The position numbers and the translations under genes are program-made. This document shows, in pieces, positions 1 through 6,482 of a stretch of DNA of 9,576 nucleotides. The notes beneath the pieces were generated by a model, which made no database searches, was not told where the DNA came from, and saw only the letters and a list, made by a program, of their open reading frames with translations. The stretch is taken from assembly GCA_050300875.1 (NCBI GenBank), contig JBNKYL010000285.1:1-9576 (forward strand), in the 5' to 3' direction. This DNA is from CBDCFL01 sp050300875. GTDB lineage: Bacteria; Pseudomonadota; Alphaproteobacteria; Rhodobacterales; Rhodobacteraceae. Within the stretch, counting starts at the first letter, position 1, and the number at the start of each line of letters is the position of its first letter.

Positions 1-487
1 CATGACCACGGTGCATTCCTATACCGGCGACCAGCCGACGCTGGATCGCCGGCATGCCGACCTGTACCGGGCGCGGGCGGCCGCGATGAGCCTGATCCCG
101 ACATCGACCGGGGCGGCAGCGGCGATTGGTGAGGTATTGCCGGAACTGAACGGGCGTTTGGACGGGTCGGCGATCCGGGTGCCTACGCCGAATGTCAGCG
201 CCGTAGACCTGACCTTTCAGGCTGAAAAGGACATCACGGCGGCCGATATCAACGAGATCATGCGCGAAGCCGCCGAAGGCGCGATGCGCGGAATCGTGTC
301 CTATGAGACCGAACCGAAGGTGTCCATCGATTACAACCACGACACCCATTCCTGCAATTTTGCCAGCGATCAGACCAAGGTCATGGGGCGCCGTTTGGTG
401 CGGGTAATGGCCTGGTACGACAATGAATGGGGCTTTTCGGCGCGGATGGCCGATAACGCCGTGCATATGGGCCTGCTTGGCCGCTAA
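1..487 (+). CDS. gap: Glyceraldehyde-3-phosphate dehydrogenase, C-terminal part (5' truncated by window edge)
   Basis: GAPDH interconverts 1,3-bisphosphoglycerate and glyceraldehyde-3-phosphate; in the Calvin cycle it runs in the reductive direction in the cytoplasm. Only about the last 160 residues are present. The frame is open to the left edge, and the ATG at position 2 is an internal Met of the conserved segment MTTVHSYTGDQPTLD, not the start. Visible catalytic-domain landmarks are the His of TTVHSYT (partner of the active-site Cys, which lies upstream of the window), the RAAAMSLIPTSTGAA loop, the ELNGRLDGSAIRVPTPNVS segment, and the C-terminal WYDNEWGFSARMADNA, whose Asn binds the nicotinamide. 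The N-terminal Rossmann domain is missing, so NAD versus NADP preference cannot be read. The gene ends 21 nt before fba and is probably co-transcribed with it. Position in a cbb operon suggests a Calvin-cycle GAPDH (cbbG). Confidence 0.95.
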   Translation, partial: MTTVHSYTGDQPTLDRRHADLYRARAAAMSLIPTSTGAAAAIGEVLPELNGRLDGSAIRVPTPNVSAVDLTFQAEKDITAADINEIMREAAEGAMRGIVSYETEPKVSIDYNHDTHSCNFASDQTKVMGRRLVRVMAWYDNEWGFSARMADNAVHMGLLGR

Positions 488-508
488 CCCACTGGAAAGG
501 AAGCGACA

Positions 509-1588
509 ATGGCACTGATCACGCTACGCCAATTGCTCGATCACGCAGCCGAAAACGGTTATGGCGTGCCGGCTTTCAACATCAACAACATGGAACAGGG
601 TCTGGCGATCATGAAGGCCGCCGCGAAATGCGACGCGCCGGTGATCCTGCAGGCCAGCCGTGGCGCGCGATCCTACGCAGGCGACATCATGCTGCGCCAC
701 ATGGTGCAGGCTTTGGCCGAGATGTATCCGTCGATACCGGTTTGCCTGCATCAGGACCACGGCAACAACGAGGCCACCTGCATGTCGGCCATCCGCCATG
801 GGTTCACATCCGTGATGATGGACGGCTCTCTGGAAGCGGACATGAAGACCCCGGCATCCTATGAATACAACGAAACCATCACCGAACGCGTGTCCCGCAT
901 GGCCCATTGGGTCGGTGCCTCGGTCGAGGGTGAACTGGGCGTGCTGGGCAGCCTCGAAACCGGCGAGGCCGCGAAGGAGGACGGGTCTGGCGCCGAAGGC
1001 AAGCTGTCCAAGGAAGACCTGCTGACCGATCCTGATCAGGCCGCTGAATTCGTCGCCGCCACCAAGGTGGATGCGCTGGCGATCGCCTGCGGCACGTCGC
1101 ACGGCGCCTACAAGTTCAGCCGCAAGCCCACGGGTGACATTCTGGCGATCAGCCAGATCGAAGCGATCCACGCCAAGATCCCGACCGTGCATCTGGTCAT
1201 GCATGGGTCGTCTTCGGTGCCGCAATACCTGCAGGACTTGATCAACGAATTTGGCGGCGAGATGCCCCAGACCTATGGCGTGCCGGTCGAAGAGATCGAA
1301 CGCGGCATCAAGTCGGGTGTGCGCAAGGTGAATATCGACACCGACTGCCGGATGGCGATCACCGGGCAGTTCCGCAAGGTCGCGCAGGAAAAGGCGACGG
1401 AATTCGACCCGCGCAAATTCCTGATCCCCGCGATGGACGAGATGGAAAAACTGTGCCTGGACCGGTTCGAACGGTTCGGCACCGCTGGCAATGCCAGCAA
1501 GATCACCGTGATCGACATGGATGACATGGCCAAGCGCTATGCGTCCGGATCGCTTGACCCGCAATTCGCAGCCGCCCGTGCGGCCTAA
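509..1588 (+). CDS. fba: Class II fructose-bisphosphate aldolase (Calvin-cycle subtype)
   Basis: This zinc aldolase condenses dihydroxyacetone phosphate with glyceraldehyde-3-phosphate to fructose-1,6-bisphosphate; cbb-operon members typically also make sedoheptulose-1,7-bisphosphate. At 359 aa it has the usual length of the class IIB/Calvin subtype. Visible landmarks are HQDHG at about residues 81-85 (catalytic Asp83, zinc ligand His84), VEGELG near 139-144, GTSHG with zinc ligand His198, LVMHGSS with zinc ligand His232, and VNIDTD at about 274-279, which binds substrate phosphate. The start ATG follows a GGAAAGGAAG Shine-Dalgarno-like tract and yields the standard N-terminus MALITLRQLLDHAAENGYGVPAFN. 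It lies 21 nt after gap and 19 nt before cbbL. In cbb nomenclature this is cbbA. No key residue appears to be missing. Confidence 0.97.
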   Translation: MALITLRQLLDHAAENGYGVPAFNINNMEQGLAIMKAAAKCDAPVILQASRGARSYAGDIMLRHMVQALAEMYPSIPVCLHQDHGNNEATCMSAIRHGFTSVMMDGSLEADMKTPASYEYNETITERVSRMAHWVGASVEGELGVLGSLETGEAAKEDGSGAEGKLSKEDLLTDPDQAAEFVAATKVDALAIACGTSHGAYKFSRKPTGDILAISQIEAIHAKIPTVHLVMHGSSSVPQYLQDLINEFGGEMPQTYGVPVEEIERGIKSGVRKVNIDTDCRMAITGQFRKVAQEKATEFDPRKFLIPAMDEMEKLCLDRFERFGTAGNASKITVIDMDDMAKRYASGSLDPQFAAARAA

Positions 1589-1594
1589 GGCATC

Positions 1595-1600
1595 GGAGGA
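1595..1600 (+). promoter_or_regulatory. Ribosome binding site that fixes the cbbL start
   Basis: GGAGGA sits 7 nt upstream of the ATG at 1608. The reading frame is open further upstream, to an ATG at 1521 inside fba, but that start has no such site and would add 29 residues unlike any RuBisCO N-terminus. The strong site supports initiation at 1608. Confidence 0.8.
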
Positions 1601-1607
1601 GCCAAGG

Positions 1608-3077
1608 ATGAATGACATGACCAATCCCACCGAAATTACCGACAAGAAAAAACGCTACGCTGCCGGCGTTCTGAAATATGCGCAGATGGGCTATTGGGAT
1701 GGCGATTACGAACCCAAGGACACCGATGTTCTGGCGCTGTTCCGCATCACTCCGCAGGAAGGCGTCGACCCGATCGAGGCCGCCGCTGCGGTGGCCGGCG
1801 AAAGTTCAACCGCGACCTGGACTGTGGTCTGGACAGACCGCCTGACCGCCTGTGACAGCTATCGCGCCAAGGCCTACAAGGTCGAACCCGTGCCGGGCAC
1901 GCCGGGCCAGTATTTCGCCTATGTCGCCTATGACCTGATCCTGTTCGAGGAAGGGTCTATCGCCAACCTGACCGCGTCCATCATCGGCAACGTATTCAGC
2001 TTCAAACCGCTGAAAGCCGCGCGTCTGGAAGACATGCGTTTTCCGGTCGCCTATGTGAAAACCTACAAAGGCCCGCCCACCGGCCTGATCGTCGAACGCG
2101 AACGGCTGGACAAGTTCGGCAAGCCATTGCTGGGCGCGACGACCAAGCCGAAACTGGGCCTGTCGGGCAAGAACTATGGCCGCGTGGTATATGAGAGGCT
2201 GAAAGGCGGGCTGGATTTCATGAAGGATGACGAGAACATCAACTCGCAACTCTTCATGCATTGGCGCGACCGATTCCTGTACTGCATGGAGGCCGTCAAC
2301 AAGGCGTCAGCCGTGACGGGCGAGGTCAAGGGCCATTACTTGAACATCACTGCCGGCACGATGGAAGAAATGTATCGCCGCGCCGAGTTTGCCAAGCAGC
2401 TGGGATCGGTGATCGTCATGGTCGACCTGATCATTGGCTGGACCGCGATCCAGTCGATCAGCGAATGGTGCCGCCAGAACGACATGATCCTGCACATGCA
2501 CCGCGCAGGCCACGGCACGTATACCCGCCAAAAAAACCACGGCATCAGCTTCCGCGTGATCGCCAAATGGCTGCGGCTGGCCGGTGTCGACCACCTGCAT
2601 TGCGGCACCGCCGTTGGCAAGCTCGAAGGCGACCCGCTGACCGTTCAGGGTTACTACAATGTCTGCCGGGAAACGCATAACGAGGTCGACCTGCCGCGCG
2701 GCATCTTCTTTGAACAGGATTGGGCAGACACCAAGAAAGTCATGCCGGTTGCCTCGGGCGGTATCCATGCAGGCCAGATGCACCAGCTGATCGACCTGTT
2801 CGGCGATGACGTGGTGCTGCAGTTCGGTGGCGGCACGATTGGTCACCCGATGGGCATTCAGGCAGGCGCAACGGCAAACCGCGTGGCACTGGAAGCGATG
2901 ATCCTGGCCCGCAATGAGGGACGTGACATCAAAAATGAAGGGCCTGAAATCCTGCGCGATGCCGCCAAGTGGTGCAAACCGCTCGAAGCCGCGCTCGATA
3001 CCTGGGGCAACATCACCTTCAACTACACTTCGACCGACACCTCGGACTTCGTTCCGACCGCCACCCCGGCCATGTAA
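1608..3077 (+). CDS. cbbL: RuBisCO large subunit, red-type form I (IC)
   Basis: This is the catalytic subunit of ribulose-1,5-bisphosphate carboxylase/oxygenase, which forms L8S8 with CbbS in the cytoplasm or in condensates. From the ATG at 1608 it is 489 aa, normal for the red-type branch. Active-site residues are intact: Glu65 (AGESSTATW), Asn128 (IIGNVF), Lys180 and Lys182 (TTKPKLGLS), the KDDEN motif with carbamylated Lys206 and Mg ligands Asp208/Glu209, His298-Arg299 (HMHRAGH), loop-6 Lys338 (GKLEGD), and Ser383-Gly-Gly. The red-type assignment rests on the N-terminal KKKRYAAGVLKYAQMGYW, the TIGHPMGIQAGATANR segment, and the extended C-terminal tail TSDFVPTATPAM, the peptide CbbX grips in the characterised Rhodobacter system. 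Both cbbS and cbbX follow directly, which agrees. cbbS begins 12 nt downstream. Confidence 0.98.
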   Translation: MNDMTNPTEITDKKKRYAAGVLKYAQMGYWDGDYEPKDTDVLALFRITPQEGVDPIEAAAAVAGESSTATWTVVWTDRLTACDSYRAKAYKVEPVPGTPGQYFAYVAYDLILFEEGSIANLTASIIGNVFSFKPLKAARLEDMRFPVAYVKTYKGPPTGLIVERERLDKFGKPLLGATTKPKLGLSGKNYGRVVYERLKGGLDFMKDDENINSQLFMHWRDRFLYCMEAVNKASAVTGEVKGHYLNITAGTMEEMYRRAEFAKQLGSVIVMVDLIIGWTAIQSISEWCRQNDMILHMHRAGHGTYTRQKNHGISFRVIAKWLRLAGVDHLHCGTAVGKLEGDPLTVQGYYNVCRETHNEVDLPRGIFFEQDWADTKKVMPVASGGIHAGQMHQLIDLFGDDVVLQFGGGTIGHPMGIQAGATANRVALEAMILARNEGRDIKNEGPEILRDAAKWCKPLEAALDTWGNITFNYTSTDTSDFVPTATPAM

Positions 3078-3089
3078 GGAGACCAGAAC

Positions 3090-3479
3090 ATGCGTATCAC
3101 ACAAGGATGCTTTTCCTTCCTGCCCGACCTGACCGATGACCAGATATGGAAACAGGTGGAGTATTGCCTGGAAAACGGCTGGGCGATCGGGGTGGAATAT
3201 ACCGACGACCCGCACCCCCGGAATACATACTGGGAAATGTGGGGCAACCCGATGTTCGATCTGCAGGACGCCAAAGGCGTGATGATGGAACTGGACGAAT
3301 GCCGCAAGGCGCATGGGGATGGCTATATCCGTATCAACGCCTTCGAGGACGAACGCGGGATTGAATCGGTCAAGATGTCATTCATCGTCAACCGCCCGGC
3401 CGAAGAGCCCAAGATCCACATGCAACGCACGGATTTCGAAGGCCGAAGCCAGAAATACGCCTGGGACGTGCGCGCGTGA
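3090..3479 (+). CDS. cbbS: RuBisCO small subunit, red-type form I
   Basis: The small subunit caps and stabilises the L8 core of form I RuBisCO. This 129-aa protein starts MRITQGCFSFLPDLTDDQI, and the core includes NGWAIGVEYTDDPHPRNTYWEMWGNPMFD split across conserved blocks. After the core (about residue 95) comes the extension IVNRPAEEPKIHMQRTDFEGRSQKYAWDVRA, read here in parts; in red-type enzymes this forms a beta-hairpin lining the central solvent channel. That extension separates red-type from green-type small subunits and matches the call for cbbL. AAGGAG at 3076-3081 lies 8 nt before the ATG. The TGA stop is followed within 10 nt by a strong GC hairpin and then cbbX. Confidence 0.97.
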   Translation: MRITQGCFSFLPDLTDDQIWKQVEYCLENGWAIGVEYTDDPHPRNTYWEMWGNPMFDLQDAKGVMMELDECRKAHGDGYIRINAFEDERGIESVKMSFIVNRPAEEPKIHMQRTDFEGRSQKYAWDVRA

Positions 3480-3487
3480 TAAAAAGG

Positions 3488-3510
3488 CCGGGGGGCTGCC
3501 TCCCCCCCGG
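3488..3510 (+). promoter_or_regulatory. GC-rich hairpin between cbbS and cbbX (attenuator or mRNA-stabilising stem)
   Basis: CCGGGGGG (3488-3495) pairs perfectly with CCCCCCGG (3503-3510) around the 7-nt loop CTGCCTC. The stem begins 8 nt after the cbbS stop. There is no U-tract directly after it; the downstream text is ACCACCCAAAGGTATTTGAT and then the cbbX ribosome binding site. It is therefore more likely a partial attenuator or 3'-end protecting stem than a full terminator. It is the only junction longer than 21 nt in the operon. From memory, the stem followed by a CCC..GGTATTTGA stretch resembles an intergenic element common in Rhodobacteraceae; this was not checked by search. Confidence 0.7.
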
Positions 3511-3544
3511 ACCACCCAAAGGTATTTGATAACCGGAGAAAACC

Positions 3545-4483
3545 ATGGACGGCATGACCGAGGAAGCCCCGCGCCCGACGCAGGTTGATCTGGCGGCTGA
3601 GTACGAGTCCTCGGGTGTGGCCGAGGTCTTGCGGGAACTGGACGAGGAGCTGATCGGCCTTGCGCCGGTGAAGCAGCGCATACGGGAAACGGCGGCTTTG
3701 TTGCTGGTCGACAAGGCGCGGCGGGAAATGGGTCTGTCTCAGGAAACGCCGACCCTGCATATGTCGTTCACCGGCAATCCGGGAACCGGCAAGACCACCG
3801 TGGCGCTGAAAATGGCCGGACTGCTGCATCGGCTTGGCTATGTGCGAAAGGGCCATTTGGTCAGCGTGACGCGCGACGATCTCGTTGGCCAGTATATCGG
3901 CCATACGGCACCCAAGACCAAGGAAGTGCTGAAAAAGGCGATGGGCGGCGTGCTGTTCATCGACGAGGCCTATTACCTGTACAAGCCCGACAATGAACGC
4001 GACTACGGCCAGGAAGCCATCGAGATCCTGTTGCAGGTGATGGAAAACAACCGCGATGATCTCGTGGTGATCATGGCGGGTTATGCTGACAGGATGGACA
4101 AGTTCTTTTCCGCAAATCCCGGGTTCCGGTCGCGCATCGCCCATCACATCGAATTTCCCGACTACACGAATGAAGAGTTGGGGCGCATTGCCGAGTCGAT
4201 GTTGTCGGACCAGAATTACGTGCTGGACGAGGGAGGCAAGCGGGCCATGGCCGAATATATCGAGGCCCGGCGCAAGCAGGCTCATTTCGCAAATGCCAGG
4301 TCCATTCGCAACGCTTTGGACCGCGCGCGGCTGCGTCAGGCCAACCGTTTGTTCGAGAATGCCAAGGGGCCGCTGGACGCTGCGGCCTTGAGCACGATCA
4401 CCGAAGCGGATATTCGCGCAAGCAGGGTATTCTCTGGCGGTCTGGATAGCGAACGCCAGGCCAAAGCAGAGACGGAGGGATAG
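3545..4483 (+). CDS. cbbX: Red-type RuBisCO activase CbbX (AAA+ ATPase)
   Basis: CbbX is an AAA+ remodelling ATPase that forms hexameric rings stimulated by RuBP. It pulls transiently on the CbbL C-terminal tail to release inhibitory sugar phosphates. The 312-aa product carries Walker A GNPGTGKT at about 77-84, the pore-loop segment QYIGHTAPKT at about 116-125, Walker B VLFIDEAYY at about 136-144, a sensor region VVIMAGYAD at about 174-182, and candidate arginine fingers in NPGFRSRI (Arg195, Arg197). The C-terminal helical domain includes FANARSIRNALDRARLRQANR. A short N-terminal segment precedes LDEELIGLAPVKQRIRE. GGAG at 3535-3538 supports ATG 3545 over the Met three codons later. It sits downstream of cbbS past the hairpin, and its TAG stop is 1 nt from tpiA, suggesting coupled translation. 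Confidence 0.97.
   Translation: MDGMTEEAPRPTQVDLAAEYESSGVAEVLRELDEELIGLAPVKQRIRETAALLLVDKARREMGLSQETPTLHMSFTGNPGTGKTTVALKMAGLLHRLGYVRKGHLVSVTRDDLVGQYIGHTAPKTKEVLKKAMGGVLFIDEAYYLYKPDNERDYGQEAIEILLQVMENNRDDLVVIMAGYADRMDKFFSANPGFRSRIAHHIEFPDYTNEELGRIAESMLSDQNYVLDEGGKRAMAEYIEARRKQAHFANARSIRNALDRARLRQANRLFENAKGPLDAAALSTITEADIRASRVFSGGLDSERQAKAETEG
4474..4478 (+). promoter_or_regulatory. Ribosome binding site for the TTG start of tpiA
   Basis: GGAGG lies inside the last codons of cbbX, 6 nt before the TTG at 4485. The spacing supports this rare start codon. The first in-frame ATG lies after the catalytic Asn and Lys, so it cannot be the functional start. Confidence 0.8.
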
Positions 4484-4484
4484 C

Positions 4485-5222
4485 TTGCCCCGAAAAATCG
4501 CAGCCGGTAACTGGAAAATGCACGGTGTTTCGACTGATCTGACCGAGGCGCAGATCATAGGTAAGGCCGCTGTCGGGCTGAAGATCACGACGCTGTTGTG
4601 CTTGCCCGCCACCCTGATCGACCGGGCGCGCAAGGTCGGCGTGGCGCTGGGCGGGCAGGATTGTCACGTAGCAAAGAATGGCGCGCATACGGGTGACGTG
4701 TCAGCCGCCATGTTGGCCGATGCAGGCGCCTTCTACGTCATCGTCGGTCATTCCGAACGCCGCGCCGATCACGGCGAAAGCAACGCGGACGTCGCAGCCA
4801 AGGCGCGTGCTGCCTGGGAAGTGGGACTGGTGGCGGTGATTTGCATCGGTGAGACCGAGGACGAATACCGTGATGGCCGAACTCTGGACGTGCTAAACGG
4901 CCAGATCGCCGGGTCGGTGCCGGAAGGGGCCACACCCGACAATACCGTTGTCGCCTATGAACCGGTCTGGGCCATCGGCACTGGGCTGACCCCGACAATA
5001 GACGAGATCGACCTAACCCATCGCGCCATTCGCGCCGAATTGGCGGCGCGTTTGCCGGAAGGCGGCGAGATATCGCTGCTTTATGGCGGATCCGTCAAAC
5101 CGGCAAACGCCGCTGAGATTTTCGCTGCGGCCGATGTTGATGGCGGGCTTGTCGGTGGCGCGTCGCTGACGGCCGCTGATTTCGTTCCGATCATGAAAGC
5201 CCTGGAAGGGAGCACAAAATGA
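4485..5222 (+). CDS. tpiA: Triosephosphate isomerase (TTG start)
   Basis: This TIM-barrel enzyme interconverts dihydroxyacetone phosphate and glyceraldehyde-3-phosphate, feeding the aldolase encoded upstream. The 245-aa product has the full catalytic set: Asn9 and Lys11 in AAGNWKMHG, His89 in VIVGHSERR, Glu159 in VAYEPVWAIGTG followed by the mobile phosphate loop, and phosphate-binding LLYGGSVKPANA and GLVGGASL near the C-terminus. The start is TTG at 4485. The next in-frame ATG is at residue 12 and would remove Asn9 and Lys11, while a GGAGG 6 nt upstream of TTG fits well. The start is 1 nt after the cbbX stop, and the stop overlaps the rpe start by 4 nt (ATGA). tpiA is not a universal cbb-operon member, so this may be a Calvin-cycle-dedicated copy; a second copy elsewhere cannot be judged here. 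Confidence 0.96.
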   Translation: MPRKIAAGNWKMHGVSTDLTEAQIIGKAAVGLKITTLLCLPATLIDRARKVGVALGGQDCHVAKNGAHTGDVSAAMLADAGAFYVIVGHSERRADHGESNADVAAKARAAWEVGLVAVICIGETEDEYRDGRTLDVLNGQIAGSVPEGATPDNTVVAYEPVWAIGTGLTPTIDEIDLTHRAIRAELAARLPEGGEISLLYGGSVKPANAAEIFAAADVDGGLVGGASLTAADFVPIMKALEGSTK

Positions 5223-5917
5223 GCTTTGACCGTTCAATCAAGATCGCCCCATCGATCCTGTCTGCCGATTTCGCCGATTTCGGGCGGGAAATTCAGGCCA
5301 TCGAAGCGCAAGGTGCCGATTGGGTGCACGTCGACGTGATGGACGGGCATTTCGTGCCGAACCTGACCTTTGGTCCACCTGCGGTCAAGGCGTTCCGCCC
5401 GCATGTCAAAACCGTCATGGATGTGCATCTGATGATTTCGCCGGTCGACGCCTATATCGACGCCTATGCCGAGGCCGGCGCGGACGTGCTGACCGCGCAT
5501 TTCGAGGCTGGGCCGCATATTCACCGCACCCTGCAAGCCATTCGCGGGGCAGGGATGAAGGCGGGCGTTGCGCTGAACCCCGGCACCCCGGCCTCGGTCG
5601 TGGAACATTTGCTGGACTTGACCGACCTGGTCTGTGTGATGACCGTGAACCCTGGTTTTGGCGGGCAGAAATTCATCGACATGACGACCAAGATCCGTGC
5701 GCTTCGCGAAATGATCGGGGATAGGCCCGTTCATATAGAGATCGACGGCGGGGTCGATCCGACCACCGCACCGCTGGTCGCGGCGGCGGGGGCCGATGTG
5801 CTGGTCGCCGGTTCGGCGGTGTTCCGCGGCGGTTCGGTCGGCAATCCAGCCCCTTATGGCGAGAACATTGCAGCGATCCGCGCAGCCGCCACCGGCGCGC
5901 TTGCGCGCGTGGCCTGA
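5219..5917 (+). CDS. rpe: Ribulose-phosphate 3-epimerase
   Basis: Rpe (CbbE) interconverts xylulose-5-phosphate and ribulose-5-phosphate, supplying the substrate of phosphoribulokinase in RuBP regeneration. The 232-aa TIM-barrel protein shows APSILSADFADFG near the N-terminus, WVHVDVMDGHFVPNLTFGP with metal/catalytic His37 and Asp39, MDVHLMI with His70, LNPGTP, the phosphate-binding VNPGFGGQKF, and HIEIDGGV with Asp176. All match the family, and length is typical. ATG at 5219 overlaps the tpiA stop as ATGA, with GGAAGGGAG 6 nt upstream. The C-terminal tail after AGSAVFRGG is Ala-rich and variable, as usual. The stop is 10 nt before the redoxin gene. Confidence 0.97.
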   Translation: MSFDRSIKIAPSILSADFADFGREIQAIEAQGADWVHVDVMDGHFVPNLTFGPPAVKAFRPHVKTVMDVHLMISPVDAYIDAYAEAGADVLTAHFEAGPHIHRTLQAIRGAGMKAGVALNPGTPASVVEHLLDLTDLVCVMTVNPGFGGQKFIDMTTKIRALREMIGDRPVHIEIDGGVDPTTAPLVAAAGADVLVAGSAVFRGGSVGNPAPYGENIAAIRAAATGALARVA

Positions 5918-5927
5918 GGAGATCGTC

Positions 5928-6482
5928 ATGGCGGCAATTCCACCCGTATGCAACTTTGGTTGGCCGGCACCGGACTTCGATCTGCCTGCGACGGATGGCA
6001 ATCGTTACCGCCTGGCGGATGTGGCAGGACCGAACGGCACGCTGATTATGTTCATCTGCAACCACTGCCCCTACGTTCTGGCCGTGCTGGACCGGATCCA
6101 GCGCGATGCGGCGGAATTGCAGTCGCTGGGCATTGGCGTGGCCGCGATCAGCGCAAATGACGCGGATGCCTACCCTGCGGACAGCTTTGATAACATGAAG
6201 AAAATGGCCGAAGTTCGCGGCTTTTCATTCCCGTATCTCTACGACGAGGACCAGACGGTCGCCCGCGACTATGACGCGGTCTGCACGCCGGATTTCTTTG
6301 GCTTCGACTCGGATGGCGGGTTGCAATATCGCGGGCGGCTGGATGCGTCGCGCAAGGAAGCCGGACCTGCAGATTTGCGCCGCGATCTGTTCGAGGCAAT
6401 GAAACAGGTCGTCGAAACCGGCAAGGGGCCTGCTGAACAGGTCCCGTCAATGGGCTGTTCGATCAAGTGGAAAGCCGCGTGA
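5928..6482 (+). CDS. Thioredoxin-fold redoxin (peroxiredoxin-like, CNHC motif)
   Basis: The 184-aa cytoplasmic protein resembles the redoxin/AhpC-TSA branch of the thioredoxin fold, in particular the uncharacterised group sometimes called peroxiredoxin-like 1. Residues 12-20 (WPAPDFDLP) form the family entry strand. Then come IMFICNHCPYV with a CxxC at Cys44-Cys47, the cis-Pro-like region CTPDFFGFD (Cys119), YRGRLDASR near 134-142, and a conserved tail PSMGCSIKWK (Cys177). There is no signal peptide. ATG 5928 was chosen because GAGGAG (5916-5921, overlapping the rpe stop) lies 6 nt upstream; the frame is open earlier but only inside rpe. The stop overlaps the gph start (GTGA). Substrate and role are unknown. 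The operon position suggests redox control or oxidative protection of Calvin-cycle enzymes, which is inference only. Confidence 0.87.
   Translation: MAAIPPVCNFGWPAPDFDLPATDGNRYRLADVAGPNGTLIMFICNHCPYVLAVLDRIQRDAAELQSLGIGVAAISANDADAYPADSFDNMKKMAEVRGFSFPYLYDEDQTVARDYDAVCTPDFFGFDSDGGLQYRGRLDASRKEAGPADLRRDLFEAMKQVVETGKGPAEQVPSMGCSIKWKAA

Noticed and set aside
2..4. ATG at position 2 as the start of a short 161-aa protein
   Set aside because: It is an internal Met in the conserved GAPDH catalytic domain (MTTVHSYTGDQ), so the gene continues upstream of the window.
524..1645. Long minus-strand open frame (373 codons) opposite fba
   Set aside because: It mirrors the strongly supported fba frame. Long antisense frames are expected from GC-rich codon bias, and the product is rich in His/Arg/Gly with no recognisable domain.
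2307..4633. Two long minus-strand open frames (335 and 436 codons) opposite cbbL, cbbS and cbbX
   Set aside because: They run across several real genes whose active-site motifs are intact, show no family motif, and cross real gene boundaries. They are treated as shadows.
5234..6065. Minus-strand open frames opposite rpe and the redoxin gene
   Set aside because: The composition is His/Arg-rich low-plausibility protein with no ribosome binding site or domain evidence, and the plus-strand genes fully explain the region.
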